DNA of 37,386 nucleotides from Muribaculum sp. An289 (GTDB lineage Bacteria; Bacteroidota; Bacteroidia; Bacteroidales; UBA932): positions 1-37,386 of the forward strand of contig NZ_NFIV01000013.1 in assembly GCF_002159555.1 (NCBI RefSeq). Reading direction: 5' to 3'. This document shows, one piece after another, positions 7,805 to 16,531 of the stretch (position 1 is the stretch's first letter; every line of letters begins with the position of its first letter). Under the pieces are notes generated by a model, which was not told where the DNA came from, did no database searches, and saw nothing but the letters and a program-made list of their open reading frames with translations. Both the position numbers and the translations under genes were made by a program.

Positions 7805-7827
7805 TAGAATATTTAATTTTTGAGAAT

Positions 7828-8829
7828 ATGGTATCTTATAAAGATCTCGGCCTGGTGAATACACGCGACATGTTCGCCAAGGCAATCAAAGGGGGATATG
7901 CCATTCCCGCTTTCAATTTCAACAATATGGAACAGTTGCAGGCTATAGTGCAGGCCGCTGCGGAAACCAAGTCCCCTGTGATTCTCCAGGTGTCCAAGGG
8001 AGCGCGCCAGTATGCCAATGCCACCCTGCTGCGTTATATGGCCGAAGGTGCCGTCGAATATGCCAAGGAATTGGGATGGGAGCATCCTCAGATAGTGCTC
8101 CATCTCGATCACGGCGATTCGTTCGAATTGTGCAAAAGCTGTGTAGACATGGGATTTTCGTCAGTGATGATTGACGGCTCGCACCTCCCTTACGATGAAA
8201 ATGTGGCTTTGACCAGGAAGGTGGTGGACTATGCCCACAAATACGATGTGACCGTGGAAGGCGAGCTCGGCGTGCTGGCCGGTGTCGAGGACGATGTAAA
8301 GGCGGAGCACCATACCTATACCCGTCCTGAAGAAGTGGTGGATTTCGTGACCAAGACCGGCTGCGACTCGCTTGCGATTTCGATAGGCACTTCGCACGGC
8401 GCATACAAGTTCAAACCTGAACAGTGCCATGTGGATCCGGCTACGGGACGTCTCGTTCCTCCTCCGCTGGCTTTCGATGTGCTCGAAGGCGTGATGAAGG
8501 AACTTCCGGGCTTCCCTATAGTGCTTCACGGCTCTTCGTCCGTGCCTCAGGAGGAAGTCGATACTATCAATAAATACGGAGGAAAGCTCGAAGCGGCCAT
8601 AGGCATACCTGAAGATGAGCTCCGCAAGGCTGCATCGATGGCTGTATGCAAGATAAACATCGATTCGGATTCAAGGCTTGCCATGACTGCGGCGGTACGC
8701 AAGGTGCTTGCGGAACATCCGGGCGAATTCGACCCGCGCAAATATCTCGGACCGGCCCGCGATAACATGAAGAAGCTGTATATCCATAAGATTGTAAACG
8801 TCCTCGGGTCCAACGGAAAGGCCGAATAA
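7828..8829 (+). CDS. fba: Class II fructose-bisphosphate aldolase
   Basis: This enzyme cleaves fructose-1,6-bisphosphate to dihydroxyacetone phosphate and glyceraldehyde-3-phosphate in glycolysis, and works in reverse for gluconeogenesis. The 333-residue product starts at MVSYKDLGLV. Longer upstream extension is rejected because it runs through the promoter at 7774-7804. Zinc and substrate motifs are LHLDHGDSFE, VEGELGVLAG, ISIGTSHGAYKF and VLHGSSSVP, followed by CKINIDSDSRLA, typical of the long class II subgroup. It is the first gene of a probable operon with the membrane protein at 8841 (11 nt gap). Confidence 0.95.
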   Translation: MVSYKDLGLVNTRDMFAKAIKGGYAIPAFNFNNMEQLQAIVQAAAETKSPVILQVSKGARQYANATLLRYMAEGAVEYAKELGWEHPQIVLHLDHGDSFELCKSCVDMGFSSVMIDGSHLPYDENVALTRKVVDYAHKYDVTVEGELGVLAGVEDDVKAEHHTYTRPEEVVDFVTKTGCDSLAISIGTSHGAYKFKPEQCHVDPATGRLVPPPLAFDVLEGVMKELPGFPIVLHGSSSVPQEEVDTINKYGGKLEAAIGIPEDELRKAASMAVCKINIDSDSRLAMTAAVRKVLAEHPGEFDPRKYLGPARDNMKKLYIHKIVNVLGSNGKAE

Positions 8830-8840
8830 TCCATAGAGCC

Positions 8841-9581
8841 ATGAAGTTCAGGTTAGGGTGGAGCAGGATAGTGCTGGCGATATATGTACTGCTCTTGGTT
8901 GTTACGTATGTTCTGATGAGAAAAGACATCGTAGGCGAGGTGTTTACGGGTATAGTCTTTTCGTGGCAGCTGCTCATTCTGTTCCTCGGTCTGGCAAGGA
9001 TTACTACCAGGCCGGTGGCCCTGGGCCTGATTCTGACTTTTGTCGGGGCTTTTACCCTTCTGCCGCTGTTCACGGATGTCTTTCCTGTGCTTACAGGCCT
9101 CGTGTCCAATCAGAAGTTCTGGATCATAGTGCCGGTATTCGTCGCCGCGGTAATCATTGTGTCGGAGATAGTGCGCTATTGCCGTGCCAAAGTCGAGAAA
9201 CGCCTCAGGCCTGCCGTACAGTCAGGTCTCGGCGAGGACGGAATGCTGTATGAGAGGGTTTCTTTCGCTTCGCGCAACTGCATTGTGGAGGAAGGCGTTC
9301 TTACGGGAGGAAATGTCCATGTGAATTCAGGTACTGCCGTAATCGATTTGTCCCGCTGTTCCCTTGCCGACGGGATTTCCGTGATTGACGTGGATATAAT
9401 CATGGGTTCTGTCTGTCTGGTACTCCCTCATGACTGGTATGTCGAACTGAGGACGTCCGGTTTTGCCGGGAAAGCCCGGGATACGAGGTCCGGGGCGGAA
9501 AGGACGGCTTCGCGGACATTGTTGGTTAAAGGCAATATTACTTTCGGCTCCCTCATCGTGAAGGAGGCCGATCTGGATTGA
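8841..9581 (+). CDS. LiaF-like membrane protein (N-terminal TM segments, C-terminal beta domain)
   Basis: This 246-residue protein has about four hydrophobic segments in residues 8-112 (VLAIYVLLLVVTYVLM, FSWQLLILFLGLA, LGLILTFVGAFTLLPLF, FWIIVPVFVAAVIIV). A basic cytoplasmic stretch follows, then a Gly/Val-rich C-terminal domain from about 135 (ASRNCIVEEGVLTGGNVHVN, IDVDIIMGSVCLVLP, LVKGNITFGSLIV). This right-handed beta pattern is like the LiaF C-terminal, cell-wall-active-antibiotic-response domain. LiaF proteins modulate envelope-stress signalling in Firmicutes; the role in Bacteroidetes is not established. It sits between fba and the hexosaminidase with short gaps. Confidence 0.7.
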   Translation: MKFRLGWSRIVLAIYVLLLVVTYVLMRKDIVGEVFTGIVFSWQLLILFLGLARITTRPVALGLILTFVGAFTLLPLFTDVFPVLTGLVSNQKFWIIVPVFVAAVIIVSEIVRYCRAKVEKRLRPAVQSGLGEDGMLYERVSFASRNCIVEEGVLTGGNVHVNSGTAVIDLSRCSLADGISVIDVDIIMGSVCLVLPHDWYVELRTSGFAGKARDTRSGAERTASRTLLVKGNITFGSLIVKEADLD

Positions 9582-9594
9582 AAATCATTTTATT

Positions 9595-12039
9595 ATGAAA
9601 AACAGTTTATATTATTTTCTTATGGCGGCGGCAGCGGTATGTTCCGCCTGCGAGCATGAAGTTTCCATCGAATCCTACGATGTAGTCCCGGAACCGCAAT
9701 CCGTCCGGATGGATGAAGGGTTCTATACTTTGGACAAAGCCAGTGTCATCGTTTACGCTGATGCTTCCGGTGATTCGTGTACGGATGCATCCATGGCAAG
9801 AAACGCCTCCTTCCTCCAGCATTACCTGTTGGAAGATACCGGCATAGAACTCAAGGCCGTTCCGGCATCGTCGCTTCCGGATGGAGGCAACCGCATAAGT
9901 CTCGAACTTGTTCCTGCGGATACGGAGGGACTTCCGTCGGGAGACAGCATGCGTGTGGCTGATTCATATTCGTTGGAAATAGCCCCGGACGGGATAACAG
10001 TGAGCGGGCATTCTCCGGCAGGAATCTTTTACGGGGTGCAGACATTGAGGAAGATTGTCTCGGTACCTTGCGATGACGAAGGTGTCCCTTACGCTTCGAA
10101 AGCATTCTGCCATCTCAGTGTGAAAATAGCCTGTGGGACGGTTGAGGACATGCCGCGTTTCCAGTACAGGGGTACCCATCTGGACGTGGCAAGGCACATG
10201 TTCCCGGTAGAGTTCATAAAGAGATACATAGATATACTCGCCCTGCACAATATAAACGTCCTGCACTGGCACATCTCGGATGACCAGGGCTGGCGCATCG
10301 AAATCAAGAGCCGGCCTGAGCTGACGGAAAAGGGGGCATACCGCAGCGGTACCGTCATAAGGAAGGAGTGGGGGACTTCGGACGGCATCCCTTATGGAGG
10401 CTATTATACCCAGGAAGAGGCAAGGGAGATAGTAAGATATGCCGCCGAGCGCTATATTACAGTGATTCCCGAAATAGACATGCCGGGGCACATGCTGGCT
10501 GCCCTTACCGCCTACCCTGAACTGGGCTGTACCGGAGGTCCTTACGAGGTATGGACCCGTTGGGGTGTCGCAGATGACGTGCTGTGCGTGGGCAAGGAAG
10601 AGACCTTCGATTTTCTTGAGGACGTATATACCGAGATAATGGACATTTTCCCTTCCAAGTACATCCATATCGGCGGTGACGAGTGCCCTAAGGTGCGTTG
10701 GGAAACCTGTCCGGTATGTCAGGCGAAGATAGCCGAACTCGGTCTGAAAGACGATGCGGAGCATACTGCCGAGGAAAGATTGCAGAGTTATGCCGTCGAG
10801 CGTGTGGAGAAATTCATCAACTCCAAAGGCCGCAGCATCATAGGATGGGACGAGATACTTGAAGGCGGGCTTGCCCCGAATGCTACCGTGATGTCGTGGA
10901 CGGGGACCGAGGGTGGACGTCTTGCCGCACACATGGGACATGATGTGATAATGGTTCCGGCATCTTATTTTTATCTCAATTTCCACCAGTCCGACGATAT
11001 AGAGCACGAACCTTTCGGAATCGGCGGATATGTTCCGATTGAAAAGGTCTATTCTTTCGACCCTATTCCGGACGACCTGAAAGGAACGGAAAAGGCTTCC
11101 CATATCATAGGGGTGCAGGCCAATCTGTGGACTGAATATATCAAAACTACCGAACATGCCGAATATATGCTGCTTCCGAGGCTCGCTGCCGTTTCGGAAG
11201 TGCAGTGGTCGGCCCAGGACAAGAGGGATTTCGATGATTTTTCGAGAAGGCTGAGGAATCTCGTTCCGATATATGATCTGTACGGTTACAATTATGCTTT
11301 ACGCATTTTCGATGTGCGTGACAGGATTCATCCTAATCCCGAAACCGGCATGATCGAGGTAGAACTGTATACCATGATGGGCGGCAGTGATATTTATTAT
11401 ACGCTTGACGGCTCGTCCCCTCTCGGCGCAGACTCCGTGTCTGTTTCCGGGTCCGCTTTGCGTTACGAAGGGCCTTTGTCCATCGGAAGCGACTGTGTTT
11501 TAAGGGCCGTGTCGTTTTCCGACAAGGGCGTGAGCCGTGAATATGTAAAAAGTTTTACGGTAAACAAGGCTACGGCGAGCAGGATAGAACTCCTGGCTCC
11601 GGTCAGGAAGAATTACGGCGACGGTGATGTCACGAGGCTGGTCGACGGCGTAAAGGGAAGGTTCAATTACGAGAGCGGGGAATGGATTGCCAGCTATGGC
11701 AACGACATGCGCGTGCTGATAGACCTCGGTGAAGAGACCGGGATTTCGAAAGTAATATTCGATGTGCTTGTAAACAAGGGCGAATGGATTCTTGACGCCC
11801 GCGAGGCTTCCGTTGAGGTTTCTTCGGACGGCAGGCGTTTCGAAAAGGTCGCCCGTGAAGATTTCGGAGTGATGTCCGAGGATGACGAAGACGGCATTGC
11901 CGTACATGAACTGTCCTTCCCTCAGAGGCAGGCAAGGTATGTCAGGCTGACAGTGAAGCCCGAATACTCTATGCCGTCATGGCATCCGGGGAAAGGCAAC
12001 AGGTCTTTTGTCTTTGTCGATGAAATATGTGTATTTTAG
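9595..12039 (+). CDS. Beta-N-acetylhexosaminidase, GH20 lipoprotein
   Basis: An 814-residue exported glycosidase that removes terminal beta-linked GlcNAc or GalNAc. The N-terminus has a lipoprotein-like signal (AAAVCSAC, lipid Cys about residue 19). About 30-165 is the GH20 N-terminal beta-sandwich. The (beta/alpha)8 domain follows with NVLHWHISDDQGWRIEIKS, and the catalytic pair D362-E363 in HIGGDECPKVRWE. Then come a chitobiase C-terminal-like section (VELYTMMGGSDIYYTLDGSS) and a discoidin or F5/8-like module from about 660. Substrates are probably host glycans or peptidoglycan-derived sugars. The gap to the preceding gene is 13 nt and to the next 14 nt, so one operon is likely. Confidence 0.92.
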   Translation: MKNSLYYFLMAAAAVCSACEHEVSIESYDVVPEPQSVRMDEGFYTLDKASVIVYADASGDSCTDASMARNASFLQHYLLEDTGIELKAVPASSLPDGGNRISLELVPADTEGLPSGDSMRVADSYSLEIAPDGITVSGHSPAGIFYGVQTLRKIVSVPCDDEGVPYASKAFCHLSVKIACGTVEDMPRFQYRGTHLDVARHMFPVEFIKRYIDILALHNINVLHWHISDDQGWRIEIKSRPELTEKGAYRSGTVIRKEWGTSDGIPYGGYYTQEEAREIVRYAAERYITVIPEIDMPGHMLAALTAYPELGCTGGPYEVWTRWGVADDVLCVGKEETFDFLEDVYTEIMDIFPSKYIHIGGDECPKVRWETCPVCQAKIAELGLKDDAEHTAEERLQSYAVERVEKFINSKGRSIIGWDEILEGGLAPNATVMSWTGTEGGRLAAHMGHDVIMVPASYFYLNFHQSDDIEHEPFGIGGYVPIEKVYSFDPIPDDLKGTEKASHIIGVQANLWTEYIKTTEHAEYMLLPRLAAVSEVQWSAQDKRDFDDFSRRLRNLVPIYDLYGYNYALRIFDVRDRIHPNPETGMIEVELYTMMGGSDIYYTLDGSSPLGADSVSVSGSALRYEGPLSIGSDCVLRAVSFSDKGVSREYVKSFTVNKATASRIELLAPVRKNYGDGDVTRLVDGVKGRFNYESGEWIASYGNDMRVLIDLGEETGISKVIFDVLVNKGEWILDAREASVEVSSDGRRFEKVAREDFGVMSEDDEDGIAVHELSFPQRQARYVRLTVKPEYSMPSWHPGKGNRSFVFVDEICVF

Positions 12040-12053
12040 TTTAAATAATAATT

Positions 12054-12914
12054 ATGAAAAATCTTCTTAAAATCAGTGCGGCTGCTGCCTGTGTATCGTT
12101 GGCGTTTATGGCCGCATCGTGCAACCGGCCTTTCCACAAGCCGGACCAGGATCTTTTAAAATATGAATTGAGGGGCAATGTGGCCTCAGTGCGCTCCATA
12201 CCGTATTCTGTCGATTCGGTGGCCGGTGGCTATGAAATCTCGGGTGTAGAGGCTTCCATGAATAATATCTGTGCCGAATTCAACGAGGACGGGATGGTTA
12301 CCAGGCTCCAGCGTTTCAACAGGAACGGCGATTTGGTTTCGACCCAGGAAAACACCTACAATCCCGACGGTCTGATTGCAGAATCCGTTATAACTTCGGC
12401 TGCGGGCGAAACGGTCGAAAAATCCGTGTATGTATACAAGGCAGGACGTCTGGCTTCTTTGACGGTAACTGATGCCCAGGACAGTCTGAAAAAATATGAG
12501 ACGTATAAATATTACGGTCTGGACAGCCTAAAGGCGACGTTTTCCTACAAGGAAGGTGAGACAGCCGGTTACCGCATAATGGCATATGATGAAAACGGAC
12601 ACAATACGGCCAATATAACCTATTCTTCGAAGAACGGCAAGGTGCTCAGCCGTTTCGATTTGGAATATGACAGTCTCGGCCGCAGCGTATCGGTCAAGTC
12701 AGACAACATATTCTTCGGTGAGATGAACAGCGAAATGACCTATGACGAAGGTGGCCAGCGTTCATCCCTCCTGATGGTCAGCAACAGAGGCGAAACCCTG
12801 TTTTCTTTCAAATTCAAGGTCGATTCGGTCGGAAACTGGGTTGAGCGCGAAACATACAGGGATGACGAGCCGAGGCCTTTGAGGGTGGAAAAAAGGGAAA
12901 TCGTATACAGATAA
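12054..12914 (+). CDS. Lipoprotein with YD/RHS-like repeats
   Basis: This 286-residue protein has a lipoprotein signal peptide (AAACVSLAFMAASC, lipid Cys about residue 23). The body consists of repeated short beta-hairpin units resembling YD or RHS repeats: YNPDGLIAESVI, YDENGHNTANITY, YDSLGRSVSVK, YDEGGQRSSLLM. Such repeats build extended beta structures that bind carbohydrate or encapsulate ligands. There is no toxin-like C-terminal domain, so it is not a polymorphic toxin. It follows the GH20 gene by 14 nt and may work with it at the cell surface. The function is unknown. Confidence 0.7.
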   Translation: MKNLLKISAAAACVSLAFMAASCNRPFHKPDQDLLKYELRGNVASVRSIPYSVDSVAGGYEISGVEASMNNICAEFNEDGMVTRLQRFNRNGDLVSTQENTYNPDGLIAESVITSAAGETVEKSVYVYKAGRLASLTVTDAQDSLKKYETYKYYGLDSLKATFSYKEGETAGYRIMAYDENGHNTANITYSSKNGKVLSRFDLEYDSLGRSVSVKSDNIFFGEMNSEMTYDEGGQRSSLLMVSNRGETLFSFKFKVDSVGNWVERETYRDDEPRPLRVEKREIVYR

Positions 12915-12944
12915 TGGCTTTCACCGGGGCGACAGGGCGGAATC

Positions 12945-13439
12945 TTACCGTCTCGCCTCGCGTTTGTCCCAATCCATCCACATTTCGGCAGGATATCTCC
13001 AGCTGTCCTCCAAAGCGGCGCTGAGGATTTTGTTCGAAAATACAAGAAGTTCAGATTCGGGTTCAATAGCCCTGAAACCATTTGCATATCCCTCCGGTAC
13101 GTAGAGCACACGGCTCGTGCCGGAGGTTAATGTATATGTTTCCGCATGAAGGTCTGGTGAAGGATGTTCCCAGTCGTCAATCTTGACGAAAGCCCCTGTA
13201 AAGGCCCCTTTTATGCAGTAAAACCATTTTTTCTCATGCTGGTGGGCATGCCATGCCCTGATGATATCGCATTTTTCCTGATGGATGATATAAAACCTTT
13301 CGATTTCGCTCATGTCCAAATCATTCACATGGGATATGCTCCCTCTGTAGTCTGTCGATATCCCTCCTTCTATGAAATGTATTTTTTGTGTCTGCATATA
13401 TTTTTCGGTTCCTGATTGACGTTTATCTATGTTATTCAT
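12945..13439 (-). CDS. WxcM/QdtA-like cupin, dTDP-sugar isomerase or epimerase related
   Basis: A 164-residue single-cupin protein. The core runs from about residue 20: a conserved TDYRGSISHVNDLDMSEIERF start, the metal- or substrate-side IIRAWHAHQHEKKWFYCIKGAFTG, and YVPEGYANGFRAIEPESELLVFSN. This resembles the WxcM C-terminal / sugar 3,4-ketoisomerase family that acts on dTDP-4-keto-6-deoxyhexoses, related to RmlC. No other nucleotide-sugar genes are nearby, so the substrate cannot be named. An internal ATG (codon 15, before QTQKIHF) is an alternative start. The start is 7 nt after the stop of the small frame at 13447-13623, so it is probably read from the ATPase operon. Confidence 0.75.
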   Translation of the reverse strand: MNNIDKRQSGTEKYMQTQKIHFIEGGISTDYRGSISHVNDLDMSEIERFYIIHQEKCDIIRAWHAHQHEKKWFYCIKGAFTGAFVKIDDWEHPSPDLHAETYTLTSGTSRVLYVPEGYANGFRAIEPESELLVFSNKILSAALEDSWRYPAEMWMDWDKREARR

Positions 13440-13446
13440 TGTTCTT

Positions 13447-13623
13447 TCAAAGTCTTACTGTTATCCTTGATTTTATGTCAGCTGACGAGGCTCCTGCCAT
13501 GATTTCGAATTCATCTTTTCTCATGGTAAAGGTGATATTTGTGGATTCTCCTGGTCCGAGACATATATTGGCCGTTGCCACGATGATGGCAACGGCCAGG
13601 AAAAGCAAGGCGGGCTTTCTTAT
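13447..13623 (-). CDS. Hidden small exported peptide frame directly after atpK (no ATG start)
   Basis: Immediately after the atpK TAA the same frame stays open for 58 codons to a TGA. It encodes a signal-peptide-like start (RKPALLFLAVAIIVATANIC), then LGPGESTNITF and a polar tail ending KSRITVRL. The first codon is ATA; the first conventional candidate is TTG at 13606-13608 (codon 6). Codon choice (GCC, CTC, ATC, GTG) looks coding. It is placed tightly between atpK and the cupin (7 nt to the next ATG), leaving little non-coding space. Possibilities are a real small envelope protein with a non-ATG start, a stop-codon readthrough tail of subunit K, or a decayed start codon. I do not recognise a family. 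Confidence 0.45.
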   Translation of the reverse strand: MRKPALLFLAVAIIVATANICLGPGESTNITFTMRKDEFEIMAGASSADIKSRITVRL

Positions 13624-14115
<492 letters not shown>

Positions 14116-14120
14116 TTATC

Positions 14121-15926
14121 TTATCTTTTTTCCAGCGGCCTGTACGGGCGCCCGCCGCCTGTAAAGCCGACATTTTTATAAAATTCCACAAATGTGAGCC
14201 TCATCGGGTGTACGAAGGCTCCGAGGCAGGCTATGAATATGGTCAGGCTGTGGCCAATGAGCAGGAGCAGTACCGTAAGCACCCATCCTACGTACGGTAT
14301 CCCGCTGAGCTGGAAGGCCATCGCATTGAATACCATGCCGAGTATGCCTCCGGACATTCCGAGCCCGAACAGCCTTATATAGGACAGGACATCGCCCAAC
14401 AGGCCGGTGACATCGTATACGGATGTGATGCCCTTCCCTATGCGTTTGAAAATGTTTTTGCTGAGACTTGAGAAAAACAGGATGCAGACTCCCGCAAAGC
14501 CGAGCAGGGAATAGCTCAAGGCCGGCGACATAATCTCTATGGCTCCTTTGCTGTTCCATTCAGTGAATGCGAGGGCGGCCCACAGCGTGAATGCGGCCCA
14601 GCCGAAGTTGGACAGGCCTGCCTGCCATCCTTGTTTTACGGTGGCGTATACTCCTGCGATAATACGGGCGAATACCAGCTGGACTATGCCGAATATCAGT
14701 GAAAACCAGAACAGCTGCATGTCTGTTAGGAACATTCCCCGCAATTTGTCGGACATCGGCAGTATGTCGTAAAGTTTTGCTCCGAATACAGTACCGCTAA
14801 GCATCGGCATTATTATGGAGCCGACTCCCAAAAGGGCGACGAGTGTCCCGATATTCGCCATTTTCGGCATCTTGAAATGTATCGCGATTCCGGCAGCGAG
14901 CAGGATGAGCCCGTATCCGAGATCGCCGACACAAAGTCCGAAGAAAAGCATGTAGAACGGGGCGAAAAACGGGGTGAGGTCGAGCTCGTCGTAGCGCGGA
15001 AGCAGGTAAAGGCTTCCGATAGGCTCGAATGCACGGGCGAACCAGTTGTTCTTCAATTGTACCGGAGGATTGTCCTCGGCGGTAGCCTCTTCGGCGAGAT
15101 AATAGACGTCCTGCGTGTCGAGGAATGCTTCTATGTCGCTGCGTTTTTCTGCCGGTGCGAAGCCTTCGAGGACGGAAATATGGTCTTCCGCGGCTGTTCC
15201 GGCCGATTTGCGCGCCAGATACTGGTCAAGGCGGTAAAGTTCTTCGCGATAGCTGGCACCGATGCTTTCCTCCCGGCCTTTGAGGAAGAGCATGCGGCCC
15301 TTCTGTTCCGTTAGCTCCCCGTGCAGCCTTTCCGCCTCGGCCTTCAATTCGTTCACTGATGCCGCCGGCGGCTGGATTTCCTTTGCGGGCAGGGAGATTT
15401 CCCCTCCCTTTGGAGAAAGGACGACGAACCAGACGTTTTCCTTTTTTTCTATTATCTGGATGATATATTCGTTTTCCCAGTTTTCGTCATAACGTCCTGC
15501 CGGTATTCGGAAAAATCTGACATCGTAGCCGAGGGCCCCGATTCTGTCAATATCTTCTTTCGTATATTCTCCCCAAATCGAGGCCGCCTGCATTTCCTTT
15601 TCACAGTTCCGGATGGCTTCAGTGAGGCTGCCGATGCGCGCTTCGGTTTCTTCGAAGGCGGAGATGCAGTCGGCGGGTTCCTCGCATTTTGAGGCGATTT
15701 TTTCCATTTCGGGAAAATCGGGGTCGTTCGCGAAAGACAGTTTCCCGAGTTTTTTCATTACGTTCCTGTAACGCGAAATCCTGTCGAGCATCAGGGCCGA
15801 GCTCTCGTCCACGGCCTTCGAGGAGCGGGTTATGTCCATGACTCCGAGGCTGCTCAGCCTGTCAAGGAAGCCGTCCCTGTCCCCGCTGAGCAGGATAAAT
15901 GAATATTTTGTCATTTTCCTAATCAT
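14121..15926 (-). CDS. atpI: V-type ATP synthase subunit I (a-subunit, stator and ion channel)
   Basis: A 601-residue protein. The N-terminal half (about 1-300) is a cytosolic coiled-coil-rich arm that binds peripheral stalks. The C-terminal half has about seven or eight TM helices, beginning APFYMLFFGLCVGDLGYGLILL. The essential arginine is in DVLSYIRLFGLGMSGG, facing the K-ring glutamate. Length is in the usual bacterial range (about 600-660). The start ATG overlaps the end of atpD by 8 nt; an internal ATG four codons later (MTKYSFILL) would remove the overlap. Confidence 0.93.
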   Translation of the reverse strand: MIRKMTKYSFILLSGDRDGFLDRLSSLGVMDITRSSKAVDESSALMLDRISRYRNVMKKLGKLSFANDPDFPEMEKIASKCEEPADCISAFEETEARIGSLTEAIRNCEKEMQAASIWGEYTKEDIDRIGALGYDVRFFRIPAGRYDENWENEYIIQIIEKKENVWFVVLSPKGGEISLPAKEIQPPAASVNELKAEAERLHGELTEQKGRMLFLKGREESIGASYREELYRLDQYLARKSAGTAAEDHISVLEGFAPAEKRSDIEAFLDTQDVYYLAEEATAEDNPPVQLKNNWFARAFEPIGSLYLLPRYDELDLTPFFAPFYMLFFGLCVGDLGYGLILLAAGIAIHFKMPKMANIGTLVALLGVGSIIMPMLSGTVFGAKLYDILPMSDKLRGMFLTDMQLFWFSLIFGIVQLVFARIIAGVYATVKQGWQAGLSNFGWAAFTLWAALAFTEWNSKGAIEIMSPALSYSLLGFAGVCILFFSSLSKNIFKRIGKGITSVYDVTGLLGDVLSYIRLFGLGMSGGILGMVFNAMAFQLSGIPYVGWVLTVLLLLIGHSLTIFIACLGAFVHPMRLTFVEFYKNVGFTGGGRPYRPLEKR

Positions 15927-16527
15927 GGCTTTCTTCCTCCTCCGTTTCGTGACGTGTCTTGACTATCTTCTGGGCTGCCTTGGACAGGTTTTCCTCGTCT
16001 TCCATGAAGCGTTTTATCTTCAATATGGCTTCCTGGTAGCCGGGAATCTGAACTTTTTCATACAGGTTGACCTTCTGCGTGGTCTTTTTCCTCTGGAAAT
16101 CGAGTATTTTGCTTCTCGCGGCAAATATTTCCGATTCGATTCCGAGGGCTGCCATCTTCTTCAGTATCCTGACTCCGTCGGCAAACCAGGCCGGTTTGGA
16201 AAATGCATTGAAGTCGCGGATTTCCCAATCGATGCCTTTCAGCTCGGGAATCTTCACTCCGGCGATTTTCACTGTATCCACTTCTATGTCCTTTACGGAA
16301 ATCAGACCGGGCTCGAATTCGTTCCAAAGCGCAGCGATGCCGTCGTATTCCTTGATGGATGCTTCCAATTGCCGTTCAAGCTCGTCCGAGCGGGATTTTG
16401 CCTTGCGGACTTCGAGTCTGAGGGCCGATTCCTTGTTTTTCAAGGTAGGAAGGGCCCTTGTGCGGACTTTCAGCTGCTTGGTAATCTCGTTCAGCGAGGT
16501 CTTGTTGTATTGAAACTTTATAGCCAT
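15919..16527 (-). CDS. atpD: V-type ATP synthase subunit D (central stalk)
   Basis: This 202-residue protein forms the central rotor shaft inside the A3B3 ring. The N-terminal signature is FQYNKTSLNEITKQLKVRTRALPTLKNKESAL, a long helix; a second long helix ends the protein (LYEKVQIPGYQEAILKIKRF), giving the expected antiparallel coiled coil. It lies 4 nt after atpB and overlaps atpI by 8 nt, so it is translationally coupled on both sides. Confidence 0.92.
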   Translation of the reverse strand: MAIKFQYNKTSLNEITKQLKVRTRALPTLKNKESALRLEVRKAKSRSDELERQLEASIKEYDGIAALWNEFEPGLISVKDIEVDTVKIAGVKIPELKGIDWEIRDFNAFSKPAWFADGVRILKKMAALGIESEIFAARSKILDFQRKKTTQKVNLYEKVQIPGYQEAILKIKRFMEDEENLSKAAQKIVKTRHETEEEESHD

Positions 16528-16531
16528 CCTG

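Noticed and set aside
9964-11157. 397-codon minus-strand frame over the GH20 gene
   Set aside because: It is antisense to the catalytic domain of an obvious hexosaminidase and has no signal or domain.
12928-12957. Terminator between the YD-repeat lipoprotein and the cupin gene
   Set aside because: GGCGA/TCGCC and CGG/CCG pair only imperfectly and the stem overlaps the cupin stop; too weak to call.
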